A stretch of DNA of 12,598 bases from JBBDMC01 sp964441935 (GTDB taxonomy: Bacteria; Pseudomonadota; Alphaproteobacteria; Rhizobiales; Kaistiaceae), in the NCBI GenBank assembly GCA_964441935.1, contig CAYTXI010000076.1:1-12598 (forward strand), written 5' to 3'. Made by a program: the position numbers and the translations under genes. Shown one piece after another: positions 1 to 6,592 of this stretch. Position 1 is the stretch's first letter. Every line of letters begins with the position of its first letter. The notes beneath the pieces were generated by a model. That model ran no database searches. It saw only the letters and a list, made by a program, of their open reading frames with translations, and was not told where the DNA came from.

Positions 1-497
1 TCGCCGGCCAGTTTGTCGACGTGACCGGCACCTCGAGCGGCCGCGGCTTCCAGGGCGTCATCAAGCGCCACAACTACAAAGGCGGCCGCGCCACCCACGG
101 CAACTCGCTCAACCACCGCACCCACGGCTCAACCGGCCAGCGCCAGGACCCTGGCAAGGTGTTCAAGGGCAAGCCGATGGCCGGCCACATGGGCGACGTT
201 CGCGTTACCACCCAGAACCTCAAGATCGTCAAGACCGACGCCGAGCGCGGCCTGATCATGGTCGCCGGCGCCGTTCCCGGCGCCAAGGGCGGCTGGATCC
301 TGGTGCGCGACGCGGTCAAGCGGGCGCTGCCCGAGGGCGTGCCAGTGCCTGGCGCGTTCCGCGTTCCCGAAAGTGCCGGGGCGGCGCCGGCCGGTGTGGC
401 CAGCAATGAGCCGGAGGCCGGGGCCGAGGCGCCCGCCGCGTCAAAAGCGGGAGCCGAGGCGGGCGCGCCGGGGACGTCGGCTGGGGAGGGTGCCTAG
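1..497 (+). CDS. rplC: 50S ribosomal protein L3, 3' part only
   Basis: L3 binds 23S rRNA early in 50S assembly and reaches towards the peptidyl transferase centre. The window opens inside the gene: the first whole codon is at 3, the frame runs VDVTGTSSGRGFQG and the stop is TAG at 495-497. Family signatures are RATHGNSLNHRTHGS and GQRQDPGKVFKGKPMAGHMG. The Gln in GSTGQ aligns with the E. coli Gln that PrmB methylates (family knowledge, not shown here). After VPGAKGGWILVRDAVKRAL the protein continues for about 55 residues as an Ala/Gly/Glu/Pro-rich tail (about 360-494) that E. coli L3 lacks. The stop touches the rplD start with no gap, which suggests translational coupling. The missing 5' end lies outside the window, so the GTG at 21 is internal and not a start. 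Confidence 0.97.
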   Translation, partial: AGQFVDVTGTSSGRGFQGVIKRHNYKGGRATHGNSLNHRTHGSTGQRQDPGKVFKGKPMAGHMGDVRVTTQNLKIVKTDAERGLIMVAGAVPGAKGGWILVRDAVKRALPEGVPVPGAFRVPESAGAAPAGVASNEPEAGAEAPAASKAGAEAGAPGTSAGEGA

Positions 498-1118
498 ATG
501 GACCGCAAGGTCACCACCCTCGACGGCAAGGCCGGCGGCTCGATCGCGCTGCCGGACGAGATTTTCAACCTGGAGCCACGAGCCGACATCCTGCAGCGCA
601 TGGTGCGCTGGCAGCTCGACAAGCGTCGGGCCGGCACCCACAAGAGCAAGCGTCGCGGCGAGATCCGCATGACCGGTGCCAAGGCGTCACGCCAAAAGGG
701 CACTGGCCACGCCCGTCACGGCAACAAGGCGGCGCCGCAGTTCCGCGGCGGCGGCAAGGCTTTCGGTCCGCTGGTCAGGAGTCACGCGACGGGCCTGCCC
801 AAGAAGGTGCGGGCGCTGGCGCTTAAGCATGCGCTCTCCGACAAAGCCCGCGACGACAAGCTGATCGTCATCGCAGAGGCCAAGGTCAAGGAAGCCAAAA
901 CCAAGGGACTCGCGGCCCGCTTCGCCAAGCTCGGGCTCACCAACGCGCTGATCGTCGATGGGCGTGAGATTGAGGCGAATTTCGCGCTTGCTGCGCGCAA
1001 CATCGTCGACGTCGACGTGCTGCCTGTCCAGGGGATCAACGTCTACGACATCCTGCGCCGCGACACGCTGGTCCTGACCAAGGCGGCGGTCGAGGCGCTG
1101 ACGGAGCGGTTCAGATGA
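498..1118 (+). CDS. rplD: 50S ribosomal protein L4
   Basis: L4 is an early 50S assembly protein whose extended loop lines the peptide exit tunnel; in E. coli it also represses its own S10 operon. At 206 residues it has the usual length. The loop motif is visible at residues 62-75 (K62, R65-Q-K-G-T-G70, A-R73, G75), followed by a basic Gly-rich stretch (FRGGGKAFGP). The C-terminal globular domain carries the NALIVDGREIEANFALAARN block and ends in a typical helix. The start is fixed by the ATG directly after the rplC TAG and by alignment from residue 1. Its TGA overlaps the rplW ATG by four bases (ATGA at 1115-1118). Whether L4 feedback exists here cannot be judged, because the operon leader lies upstream of the window. 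Confidence 0.98.
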   Translation: MDRKVTTLDGKAGGSIALPDEIFNLEPRADILQRMVRWQLDKRRAGTHKSKRRGEIRMTGAKASRQKGTGHARHGNKAAPQFRGGGKAFGPLVRSHATGLPKKVRALALKHALSDKARDDKLIVIAEAKVKEAKTKGLAARFAKLGLTNALIVDGREIEANFALAARNIVDVDVLPVQGINVYDILRRDTLVLTKAAVEALTERFR

Positions 1119-1408
1119 TTGCGCGCTCACACTACGACGTTATCCGCCGGCCGGTGATCACCGAAAAGTCGACCACCGCGTCGGAACACGGAAAGGTCGT
1201 CTTCTCGGTCGCGATCGACGCGACCAAGCCACAGATCAAAGCGGCGGTTGAGGCCCTGTTCAAGGTCAAGGTCCGCAACGTCAACACATTGGTGCGGAAG
1301 GGGAAATTGAGAAGCTTCCGCGGCGTTGTCGGCCGCTTGCCAGATTCCAAGCGCGCGATCGTGACCCTGGAGGAGGGTCAGATGATCGACGTGACGACGG
1401 GCCTATAG
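1115..1408 (+). CDS. rplW: 50S ribosomal protein L23
   Basis: L23 sits at the tunnel exit and forms the docking site for trigger factor and SRP. The 97-residue product has the family's order: DVIRRPVITEKST near the N-terminus, VDATKPQIKAAVE-type helix (here AIDATKPQIKAAVEALFKVKV), VRNVNTL, a basic loop and a closing GQMIDVTTGL strand. The ATG overlaps the rplD stop (ATGA), and a GGAG at 1103-1106 inside rplD gives eight bases of spacing, so coupling with rplD is likely. The basic loop reads GKLRSFRGVVGRLPDSKR, somewhat unlike the common alphaproteobacterial version but of normal length. The TAG stop is itself part of the AGGAG ribosome binding site for rplB. Confidence 0.98.
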   Translation: MIARSHYDVIRRPVITEKSTTASEHGKVVFSVAIDATKPQIKAAVEALFKVKVRNVNTLVRKGKLRSFRGVVGRLPDSKRAIVTLEEGQMIDVTTGL

Positions 1409-1421
1409 GAGTACGCTCGGC

Positions 1422-2255
1422 ATGGCGCTGAAGAACTACAAGCCCACGACGCCGAGCCAGCGTCAGCTGGTTCTGGTTGATCGGTCGTCGCTCTACCGCG
1501 GCAAGCCGGTCAAGGGGCTCGTCGAGGGCAAGCATGAGACCGGCGGGCGCAACAACCTTGGTCGCGTTACGGTGCGCTGGCGCGGCGGCGGCCACAAGCG
1601 CGCCTATCGGCGCATCGACTTCAAGCGCCGCAAGCTCGATGTCCCGGCCGTGGTCGAGCGGCTCGAGTACGATCCCAACCGAACGGCGTTCATCGCGCTC
1701 CTGCGCTACCAGGACGGCGAACTGTCGTACATCCTGGCACCGCAGCGGCTTGCCGCCGGCGACACGGTGGTCGCCTCCGCGCAGGCCGACGTGAAGCCCG
1801 GCAACGCGATGCCGCTCCAGGGCATGCCGGTCGGAACCATCGTCCACAACGTTGAGATGAAACCCGGCCATGGCGGCCAGATTGCCCGTTCGGCAGGGAC
1901 CTACGCCCAGTACGTGGGCCGCGACCAGGGTTACGCCCTGCTGCGGTTGAGCTCCGGCGAGCAGAGGATGGTGCACCAGAACTGCTTCGCGACCGTCGGC
2001 GCGGTATCCAACCCCGACCACGGCAACATCAGCATCGCCAAGGCCGGGCGCAACCGCTGGAAGGGCCGCATGCCGAGCGTGCGCGGCGTCGCCATGAACC
2101 CGATCGACCATCCGCACGGCGGCGGCGAGGGCCGCTCCTCGGGCGGTCGTCATCCGGTGACGCCATGGGGCAAGCCGACTAAGGGCAAGCGGACCCGCTC
2201 CAACAAACGGACCAACAAGTTCATCGCGCGCAGCCGCCATGCGCGTAAGAAATAG
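1422..2255 (+). CDS. rplB: 50S ribosomal protein L2
   Basis: L2 is the largest and most conserved 50S protein; it is needed for subunit joining and contacts 23S rRNA near the peptidyl transferase centre. The 277-residue product is full length. It has the N-terminal OB-like part (GGRNNLGRVTV at 41-51), the SH3-like central part (RLEYDPNRTAFIALL, AGDTVVAS, PGNAMPL) and the C-terminal HPHGGGEGR motif at 230-238, with the family's key His. It ends in a lysine/arginine-rich tail. An AGGAG at 1407-1411, made partly from the rplW stop, precedes the ATG. One oddity is Trp at residue 53 where E. coli L2 and most relatives have His (R-H-x-G-G-G-H-K). Confidence 0.98.
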   Translation: MALKNYKPTTPSQRQLVLVDRSSLYRGKPVKGLVEGKHETGGRNNLGRVTVRWRGGGHKRAYRRIDFKRRKLDVPAVVERLEYDPNRTAFIALLRYQDGELSYILAPQRLAAGDTVVASAQADVKPGNAMPLQGMPVGTIVHNVEMKPGHGGQIARSAGTYAQYVGRDQGYALLRLSSGEQRMVHQNCFATVGAVSNPDHGNISIAKAGRNRWKGRMPSVRGVAMNPIDHPHGGGEGRSSGGRHPVTPWGKPTKGKRTRSNKRTNKFIARSRHARKK

Positions 2256-2272
2256 GCGAGGGAGCTAGAGAC

Positions 2273-2551
2273 GTGGCGCGTTCAGTTCGCAAAGGCCCGT
2301 TCGTCGACGGCTATATGCTCAAGAAGGCTGACCAGGCGCGTGGCAGCGGCCGCAGCGACGTGATCAAGATCTGGAGTCGACGCTCGACCATCTTGCCGCA
2401 GTTCGTCGGCCTGACATTCGGCGTCCACAACGGCAACAAGCACATCCCGGTGCTGGTCAGCGAGGACATGGTCGGCCACAAGTTCGGTGAGTTCGCGCCG
2501 ACTCGGACGTTCCACGGCCACTCCGGTGACAAGAAGGCGAAGAGAGTCTGA
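2273..2551 (+). CDS. rpsS: 30S ribosomal protein S19
   Basis: S19 lies in the head of the 30S subunit next to S13 and contacts the A-site region and the inter-subunit bridge. The product has the standard 92 residues, starts ARSVRKGPFVDGYMLKK and contains IKIWSRRSTILPQFVG, VHNGNKHIPV and the closing GHKFGEFAPTRTFHGH. The start codon is GTG, supported by GAGGGAG at 2258-2264, eight bases upstream, and by exact agreement with the family N-terminus. It ends one base before the rplV ATG (TGA-T-ATG). The product is ordinary for the family. Confidence 0.98.
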   Translation: MARSVRKGPFVDGYMLKKADQARGSGRSDVIKIWSRRSTILPQFVGLTFGVHNGNKHIPVLVSEDMVGHKFGEFAPTRTFHGHSGDKKAKRV

Positions 2552-2552
2552 T

Positions 2553-2933
2553 ATGGGCAAGCCGAAGCGCGAAAGGCCGCTGACGGCGACCGAGGCGAGG
2601 GCGCGGACGAGCACCATCCGTGTCTCGCCGCAGAAGCTCAACCTCGTTGCCCAGTTGATCCGCGGCAAGAAGGTGGCGACGGCGCTCGCTGATCTGACGT
2701 TCAGCCGCAAGCGGGTGGCGCGTGATGTCAAGAAGACGCTGGAGTCGGCCGTCGCCAACGCCGAGAACAACCACCAGCTCGACGTCGACTCGCTGGTGGT
2801 GGCGGAGGCGCACATCGGCAAGTCGCTGGTGCTGAAGCGGTGGACGCCGCGAGCCCGGGGCCGGGTCGGGCGCATCCACAAGCGGTTTTCGCACCTGACC
2901 ATCGTCGTTCGCGAAGTTGAGGAGCCAGCCTGA
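2553..2933 (+). CDS. rplV: 50S ribosomal protein L22
   Basis: L22 contacts all 23S rRNA domains, and its long beta-hairpin lines the exit tunnel near the macrolide site. I set the start at ATG 2553, giving 126 residues that begin GKPKRERPLTATEARA. An earlier in-frame ATG at 2487 would lie deep inside rpsS and would add a non-conserved Arg-rich stretch. Family blocks are RVSPQKLNLVAQLIRGKKV, AVANAENNHQLDVDSLVV and the hairpin KRWTPRARGRVGRI. The C-terminus HLTIVVREVEEPA is typical of alphaproteobacteria. A purine-rich AAGAGAG in the end of rpsS serves as the ribosome binding site. The stop shares a base with the rpsC start (TGATG at 2931-2935). Confidence 0.97.
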   Translation: MGKPKRERPLTATEARARTSTIRVSPQKLNLVAQLIRGKKVATALADLTFSRKRVARDVKKTLESAVANAENNHQLDVDSLVVAEAHIGKSLVLKRWTPRARGRVGRIHKRFSHLTIVVREVEEPA

Positions 2934-3643
2934 TGGGCCAGAAAGTCAACCCGGTCGGTCTCAGGCTTGGCGTCAACCGGACGTGGGACTCGCGCTGGTT
3001 TGCTAGCAAGGGCGAGTACGGTCGGCTGCTGCACGAGGACATGCAAATCCGCAGCGCGCTGATGGAAGACCTCCGCCAAGCGGCAGTGTCGAAGATCGTC
3101 ATCGAACGGCCGCACAAGAAGTGCCGGGTTACGATCCACTCGGCGCGGCCGGGTATCGTCATCGGCAAGAAGGGTGCCGACATCGAGAAGCTGCGACGGC
3201 GCGTGGCGGGGATGACCGACTCGGAAGTGCACATCAACATCGTGGAGGTGCGCAAACCGGAGATTGACGCAAACCTAGTCGCCGCCTCGATCGCCCAGCA
3301 GTTGGAGCGGCGGGTGGCGTTCCGTCGCGCAATGAAGCGCGCCGTCCAGTCGGCGATGCGGCTTGGTGCCGGTGGGATCCGGATCACCTGCGGGGGCCGT
3401 CTCGGTGGTGCCGAAATCGCCCGCTCCGAGTGGTACCGCGAGGGCCGCGTGCCCCTGCACACGCTGCGCGCCGATATCGACTACGGCATGGCAACGGCCA
3501 ACACCGCCTACGGCACGTGCGGCGTAAAGGTCTGGGTGTTCAAGGGCGAGATCATGGAGCACGACCCGATGGCGTCGGAGCGACGCCTCATCGAGATCGC
3601 CGACCAGGGCGGCGGCCGCCGCCGCGAGCCGGCGTCCGCCTGA
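2933..3643 (+). CDS. rpsC: 30S ribosomal protein S3
   Basis: S3 is in the 30S head at the mRNA entry pore; with S4 and S5 it supports mRNA unwinding. The 236-residue product starts GQKVNPVGLRLGVNRTWDSRW and carries the KH-type RNA-binding fold with its GxxG loop at residues 78-81 (IGKKG). The C-terminal domain follows (RAMKRAVQSAMRLGAGGIR, then GRLGGAEIAR.EWYREGRVPLHTLRADIDYG). A GAGGAG at 2919-2924 inside the end of rplV lies eight bases before the ATG, so the overlap with rplV looks coupled. The C-terminal tail is short and Arg-rich. Length and order are normal. Confidence 0.98.
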   Translation: MGQKVNPVGLRLGVNRTWDSRWFASKGEYGRLLHEDMQIRSALMEDLRQAAVSKIVIERPHKKCRVTIHSARPGIVIGKKGADIEKLRRRVAGMTDSEVHINIVEVRKPEIDANLVAASIAQQLERRVAFRRAMKRAVQSAMRLGAGGIRITCGGRLGGAEIARSEWYREGRVPLHTLRADIDYGMATANTAYGTCGVKVWVFKGEIMEHDPMASERRLIEIADQGGGRRREPASA

Positions 3644-3665
3644 GCGAGGGACAACAAGACCGACC

Positions 3666-4079
3666 ATGCTGCAGCCACAGCGCACGAAGTACCGCAAACA
3701 GCACAAGGGCCGCATCCGTGGCGCCGCGACTGCGGGGACGGAGCTGACCTTCGGTGCTTTTGGCCTTAAGGCGCTCGACCCCGAGCGGATCACCGCACGC
3801 CAGATCGAGGCGGCGCGTCGCGCGATCACCCGCGAGATGAAGCGTGCCGGACGGGTGTGGATCCGCGTGTTTCCCGACATCCCGGTGTCGAAGAAGCCGA
3901 CCGAAGTGCGGATGGGCAAGGGCAAGGGGGCGCCCGAGTTCTGGGCGTGTCGGGTCAGGCCCGGCCGCATCATGTTTGAGGTTGACGGGGTGCCGGTGGA
4001 GCTGGCGCGCGAGGCGCTGCGCCTCGGTGCGGCGAAGCTGCCAGTGAGGACGCGCTTCGTTCAGCGTGTCGCCGACTGA
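3666..4079 (+). CDS. rplP: 50S ribosomal protein L16
   Basis: L16 is a late-assembly protein near the A site and the peptidyl transferase centre. The 137-residue product starts LQPQRTKYRKQHKGR and contains LTARQIEAARRA-type helix (here ITARQIEAARRAITREMKR), AGRVWIRVFPD and KKPTEVRMGKGKG. Arg82 in that motif matches the E. coli L16 Arg that YcfD (RoxA) hydroxylates (family knowledge only). It is separated from rpsC by 22 bases. The nearest purine run, GAGGGA at about 3646-3651, lies some 14 bases from the ATG, longer than usual, so initiation may rely partly on reinitiation. The protein itself is standard. Confidence 0.98.
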   Translation: MLQPQRTKYRKQHKGRIRGAATAGTELTFGAFGLKALDPERITARQIEAARRAITREMKRAGRVWIRVFPDIPVSKKPTEVRMGKGKGAPEFWACRVRPGRIMFEVDGVPVELAREALRLGAAKLPVRTRFVQRVAD

Positions 4080-4100
4080 CGCAGGAAAGGGAGTGGAACG

Positions 4101-4301
4101 ATGAAGGCGTCAGATATTCGGTTGATGACCGACGACCAAGTGGCCGACGAGCTGGAGCGACTGAAGAAGGAGCAGTTCAATCTGCGTTTCCAACGCGCAA
4201 CCGGCCAGTTGGAGAACACCGCGCGTGTCCGTCAAGTGCGTCGCGACATCGCCCGCGCGACCACCGTGATCGCCGAAAAGCGAGCGAAAGCAGAGAGTTA
4301 G
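4101..4301 (+). CDS. rpmC: 50S ribosomal protein L29
   Basis: L29 is a small two-helix protein at the tunnel exit beside L23, part of the docking surface for targeting factors. The 66-residue product has the family pattern: an N-terminal helix with ELERLKKEQFNLRFQ, the turn ATGQLENTARVRQVRR and a second helix ending in a charged tail. A GGGAG at 4089-4093 lies seven bases before the ATG. It sits in the usual place between rplP and rpsQ, with only five bases before rpsQ. Confidence 0.97.
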   Translation: MKASDIRLMTDDQVADELERLKKEQFNLRFQRATGQLENTARVRQVRRDIARATTVIAEKRAKAES

Positions 4302-4306
4302 ACGAA

Positions 4307-4570
4307 ATGCCGAAACGCGTCCTGATGGGTACTGTGGTCAGCGACAAGAACGACAAGACGGTCGTGGTGCGCATCGACCGCCGATTCACCCATCCGCTTC
4401 TGAAGAAAACGATCAGACGCTCGAAGAAATATCACGCACATGACCCGGACAATAAATACAAAGTCGGTGACACCGTGCTGATTGAGGAGAGTGTTCCCAT
4501 ATCCAAGACTAAACGCTGGGTGGTGATCGGCGATGCGGCAGGGCAGTCGGCGAAGGCGCCGGCGGCCTGA
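4307..4570 (+). CDS. rpsQ: 30S ribosomal protein S17
   Basis: S17 is a primary 16S rRNA binder with an OB fold that organises the 5' domain of the 30S body. The 87-residue product starts PKRVLMGTVVSDKNDKTVVV and contains RRFTHPLLKKTIRRSKKYHAHD and KVGDTVLIEESVPISKTKRW, all expected for the family, plus a short Ala-rich tail. The middle of the gene (4381-4500) is clearly lower in GC than its surroundings (58 of 120 bases by my count) and uses codons uncommon in its neighbours, such as ATA for Ile at about 4500. It is the last gene of the S10 block, and no terminator separates it from rplN. Confidence 0.98.
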   Translation: MPKRVLMGTVVSDKNDKTVVVRIDRRFTHPLLKKTIRRSKKYHAHDPDNKYKVGDTVLIEESVPISKTKRWVVIGDAAGQSAKAPAA

Positions 4571-4589
4571 GACAAAGAGTGTACGAGTC

Positions 4590-4958
4590 ATGATCCAGAT
4601 GCAGACGAATCTCGATGTGGCGGACAATTCCGGCGCCCGCCGCGTCATGTGCATCAAGGTTCTCGGCGGGTCGAAGCGTAAGTACGCGTCAGTCGGCGAC
4701 ATTATAATCGTCTCGGTCAAAGAGGCGATCCCGCGTGGGCGGGTGAAGAAGGGCGACGTCATGAAGGCCGTTGTGGTGCGCACGGCCAAAGACATCCGCC
4801 GTGCCGACGGTAGCGTTATCCGATTCGACCGCAACGCGGCGGTGCTAATCACGCCTCAGCTGGAGCCGGTGGGCACCCGCATCTTCGGGCCGGTGCCACG
4901 CGAACTGCGCGCCCGGAACCATATGAAGATCATCTCGCTCGCTCCAGAGGTGCTGTAG
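4590..4958 (+). CDS. rplN: 50S ribosomal protein L14
   Basis: L14 forms inter-subunit bridges with 16S rRNA and is the binding site of the silencing factor RsfS. I set the start at ATG 4590, giving the canonical 122 residues beginning IQMQTNLDVADNSGARRV. A longer frame from 4533 would add 19 Arg-rich residues inside rpsQ and is not conserved. Signatures are VGDIIIVSVKEAIPRGRVKKGDV, RTAKDIRRADGS.IRFDRNAAVLI and GTRIFGPVPRELR. The ribosome binding site is weak (AAAGAG, far upstream). The gene opens the spc-type block, but only 19 bases separate it from rpsQ, so it is probably cotranscribed with the S10 block. Its TAG touches the rplX ATG. Confidence 0.98.
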   Translation: MIQMQTNLDVADNSGARRVMCIKVLGGSKRKYASVGDIIIVSVKEAIPRGRVKKGDVMKAVVVRTAKDIRRADGSVIRFDRNAAVLITPQLEPVGTRIFGPVPRELRARNHMKIISLAPEVL

Positions 4959-5273
4959 ATGGCCGCGAGGATCCGGAAGGGCGACACGGTGGTCGTGATC
5001 GCCGGTCGCGACAAGGGCAAGACCGGAGAGGTCGTCCGCGTGCTGCCGGCGAAGAACCGAGCAGTGGTGCGCGGGGTCAACCTGGTCCGTCGTCACCAGC
5101 GGCAGACAGCGCGCGATCAGGGCGGCATCATCTCCAAGGAGATGCCGATCCACATCTCGAACATTTCGCTCACCGACGATGTCGGCAAACCGACCAGGGT
5201 CGGGTTCCGCCTGACCGACGACGGCCGCAAGGTCCGCTTCGCCAAGCGTACGGGAGGCCTGATCGATGGCTGA
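4959..5273 (+). CDS. rplX: 50S ribosomal protein L24
   Basis: L24 is one of the two proteins that start 50S assembly at the 5' end of 23S rRNA. The 104-residue product opens with a KOW motif (about residues 5-35: RKGDTVVVIAGRDKGKTGEV), followed by VRGVNLVRRHQR and the KEMPIHISNISL block. The ATG follows the rplN stop directly, with AGAGG at 4946-4950 as ribosome binding site. Its last eight bases overlap the rplE start, a frame shift typical of coupled translation. In E. coli the S8 repressor binds the mRNA around this rplX-rplE junction; I could not confirm an equivalent fold here by eye. Confidence 0.98.
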   Translation: MAARIRKGDTVVVIAGRDKGKTGEVVRVLPAKNRAVVRGVNLVRRHQRQTARDQGGIISKEMPIHISNISLTDDVGKPTRVGFRLTDDGRKVRFAKRTGGLIDG

Positions 5274-5823
5274 GAACGGCTACGAACCGCGCCTCAAGGC
5301 CGAGTACCGCGAGACGATCCGGCCGGCCCTGATCGCCGAGTTCGGCTACAAGAACCCGATGGAAGTGCCGCGCGTTGACAAGATTGTCGTGAACATGGGC
5401 ATCGGCGAGGGCGTGGCCGATTCGAAGAAGGTTACCTCGGCACTCGCCGACCTCGCACAGATCACCGGCCAGAAGCCGGCCGTGACCCGTTCGCGGAAGT
5501 CGATCGCTACGTACAAGCTTAGGGCCGGCATGCCGATCGGTGGCAAGGTGACGCTCAGGCGCGAGCGCATGTACGAGTTCCTCGATCGCCTGATCAACGT
5601 GGCGCTGCCGCGAGTCCGCGACTTCCGCGGCCTCAACCCGAAGAGCTTCGACGGCCGCGGCAATTACGCCATGGGCATCCGCGAGCACATCGTCTTCCCG
5701 GAGATCAACTACGACGAGGTCGACCAGATTTGGGGCATGGACGTGATCGTATGCACGACCGCCAAGTCGGACGACGAGGCGCGCGCCCTGCTTAAGGCGT
5801 TCAGTTTTCCGTTCCGGCAGTAG
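5266..5823 (+). CDS. rplE: 50S ribosomal protein L5
   Basis: L5 binds 5S rRNA as part of the central protuberance and touches the P-site tRNA and S13. The 185-residue product contains NPMEVPRVDKIVVNMGIGEG, ITGQKPAVTRSRKSIATYKLR, GMPIGGKVTLR, the DFRGLNPKSFDGRGNYAMG block and the closing EINYDEVDQIWGMDVIV. An AGGAGG-like GGGAGG at 5252-5257 in the end of rplX lies eight bases before the ATG, so this start is the strongest candidate despite the eight-base overlap. Length and motifs are normal. Confidence 0.98.
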   Translation: MAENGYEPRLKAEYRETIRPALIAEFGYKNPMEVPRVDKIVVNMGIGEGVADSKKVTSALADLAQITGQKPAVTRSRKSIATYKLRAGMPIGGKVTLRRERMYEFLDRLINVALPRVRDFRGLNPKSFDGRGNYAMGIREHIVFPEINYDEVDQIWGMDVIVCTTAKSDDEARALLKAFSFPFRQ

Positions 5824-5832
5824 GAAACGCGA

Positions 5833-6138
5833 ATGGCAAAGAGAAGCGCGATCGAAAGAAACAAACGACGTCGCAGGTTGGTCGCCCGGTTCGCGGATCG
5901 GCGAGCCGAGCTCAAGCGTCAGGCAAACGACGATAGTCTGACGATGGAGGAGCGCTTCCAGGCGCGGCTCAAGCTCGCCAAACTGCCGCGTAACGCCTCG
6001 CCGGTGCGCGTGCGCAACCGCTGCGAGGTCTCAGGCCGATCGCGCGGCTACTACCGCAAGCTGAGGATGTCGCGGATCGCGCTTCGCGATCTTGGCGCGG
6101 CGGGCCTGATCCCGGGCATGGTCAAGTCGAGCTGGTAA
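5833..6138 (+). CDS. rpsN: 30S ribosomal protein S14, zinc-free long form
   Basis: S14 assembles late into the 30S head beside S3 and S10. The 101-residue product is the long, zinc-independent form: it lacks the paired CxxC motifs of the short form and has a single Cys in NRCEVSGRSRGYYRK. It begins AKRSAIERNKRRRRLV and ends GLIPGMVKSSW, as expected. The rplE stop TAG is part of the AGGA ribosome binding site (5822-5825), seven bases before the ATG. Having only the long form here suggests no zinc-dependent switch at this locus, although a second copy elsewhere cannot be excluded. Confidence 0.98.
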   Translation: MAKRSAIERNKRRRRLVARFADRRAELKRQANDDSLTMEERFQARLKLAKLPRNASPVRVRNRCEVSGRSRGYYRKLRMSRIALRDLGAAGLIPGMVKSSW

Positions 6139-6153
6139 GGGGAGCCCAGGCCT

Positions 6154-6552
6154 ATGACAATGAGCGATCCGCTTGGCGACATGCTGACCCGCATTCGCAA
6201 CGCACAGATGCGCAAGAGCTCGAAGGTGTCGACTCCTGGGTCCCGGCTTCGCCGAAACGTCCTCGACGTGCTGCAGTCGGAGGGTTATATCCGCGGCTAT
6301 TCGACGGTCGACTACCAGAACGGCCGCTCGGAATTCGAGATCGAGCTCAAGTACCACGACGGCGAGCCTGTGATCCGCGATATCGAGCGGGTGTCACGTC
6401 CGGGCCGGCGGGTCTATGCCTCGGTGCGAACGATCCCGAGTGTTGCGAGCGGGCTCGGTGTGTCGATCCTGTCGACTCCGAAGGGCGTCATGTCGGATGC
6501 GCAGGCGCGCGATCAGCACGTCGGGGGCGAGGTCCTGTGCCGTGTGTTCTGA
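6154..6552 (+). CDS. rpsH: 30S ribosomal protein S8
   Basis: S8 binds the central domain of 16S rRNA early in assembly and, in E. coli, represses the spc operon by binding its mRNA. The 132-residue product starts TMSDPLGDMLTRIRNAQ and ends STPKGVMSDAQARDQHVGGEVLCRVF, both strong family blocks. Two ATGs lie close together (6154 and 6160). I chose 6154 because alphaproteobacterial S8 normally has two residues before SDPLGD, and the AAGGGGAG at 6137-6144 sits nine bases upstream of it. The rpsN stop TAA is part of that site. Confidence 0.98.
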   Translation: MTMSDPLGDMLTRIRNAQMRKSSKVSTPGSRLRRNVLDVLQSEGYIRGYSTVDYQNGRSEFEIELKYHDGEPVIRDIERVSRPGRRVYASVRTIPSVASGLGVSILSTPKGVMSDAQARDQHVGGEVLCRVF

Positions 6553-6592
6553 CGAGCGGTGGGGCAAAGGCGATGAAACGGAACCTGGTCTG

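Noticed and set aside
1281..3462. Long minus-strand open frames (244 to 319 codons) opposite L2, S19, L22 and S3
   Set aside because: All overlap certain ribosomal genes, overlap one another and lack family motifs. High GC content keeps antisense frames free of stops.
6416..6592. N-terminal extension of L6 from an earlier in-frame start
   Set aside because: The added 59 residues lie mostly inside rpsH and are Arg/Cys-rich. ATG 6593 gives exactly the canonical L6 N-terminus and length.
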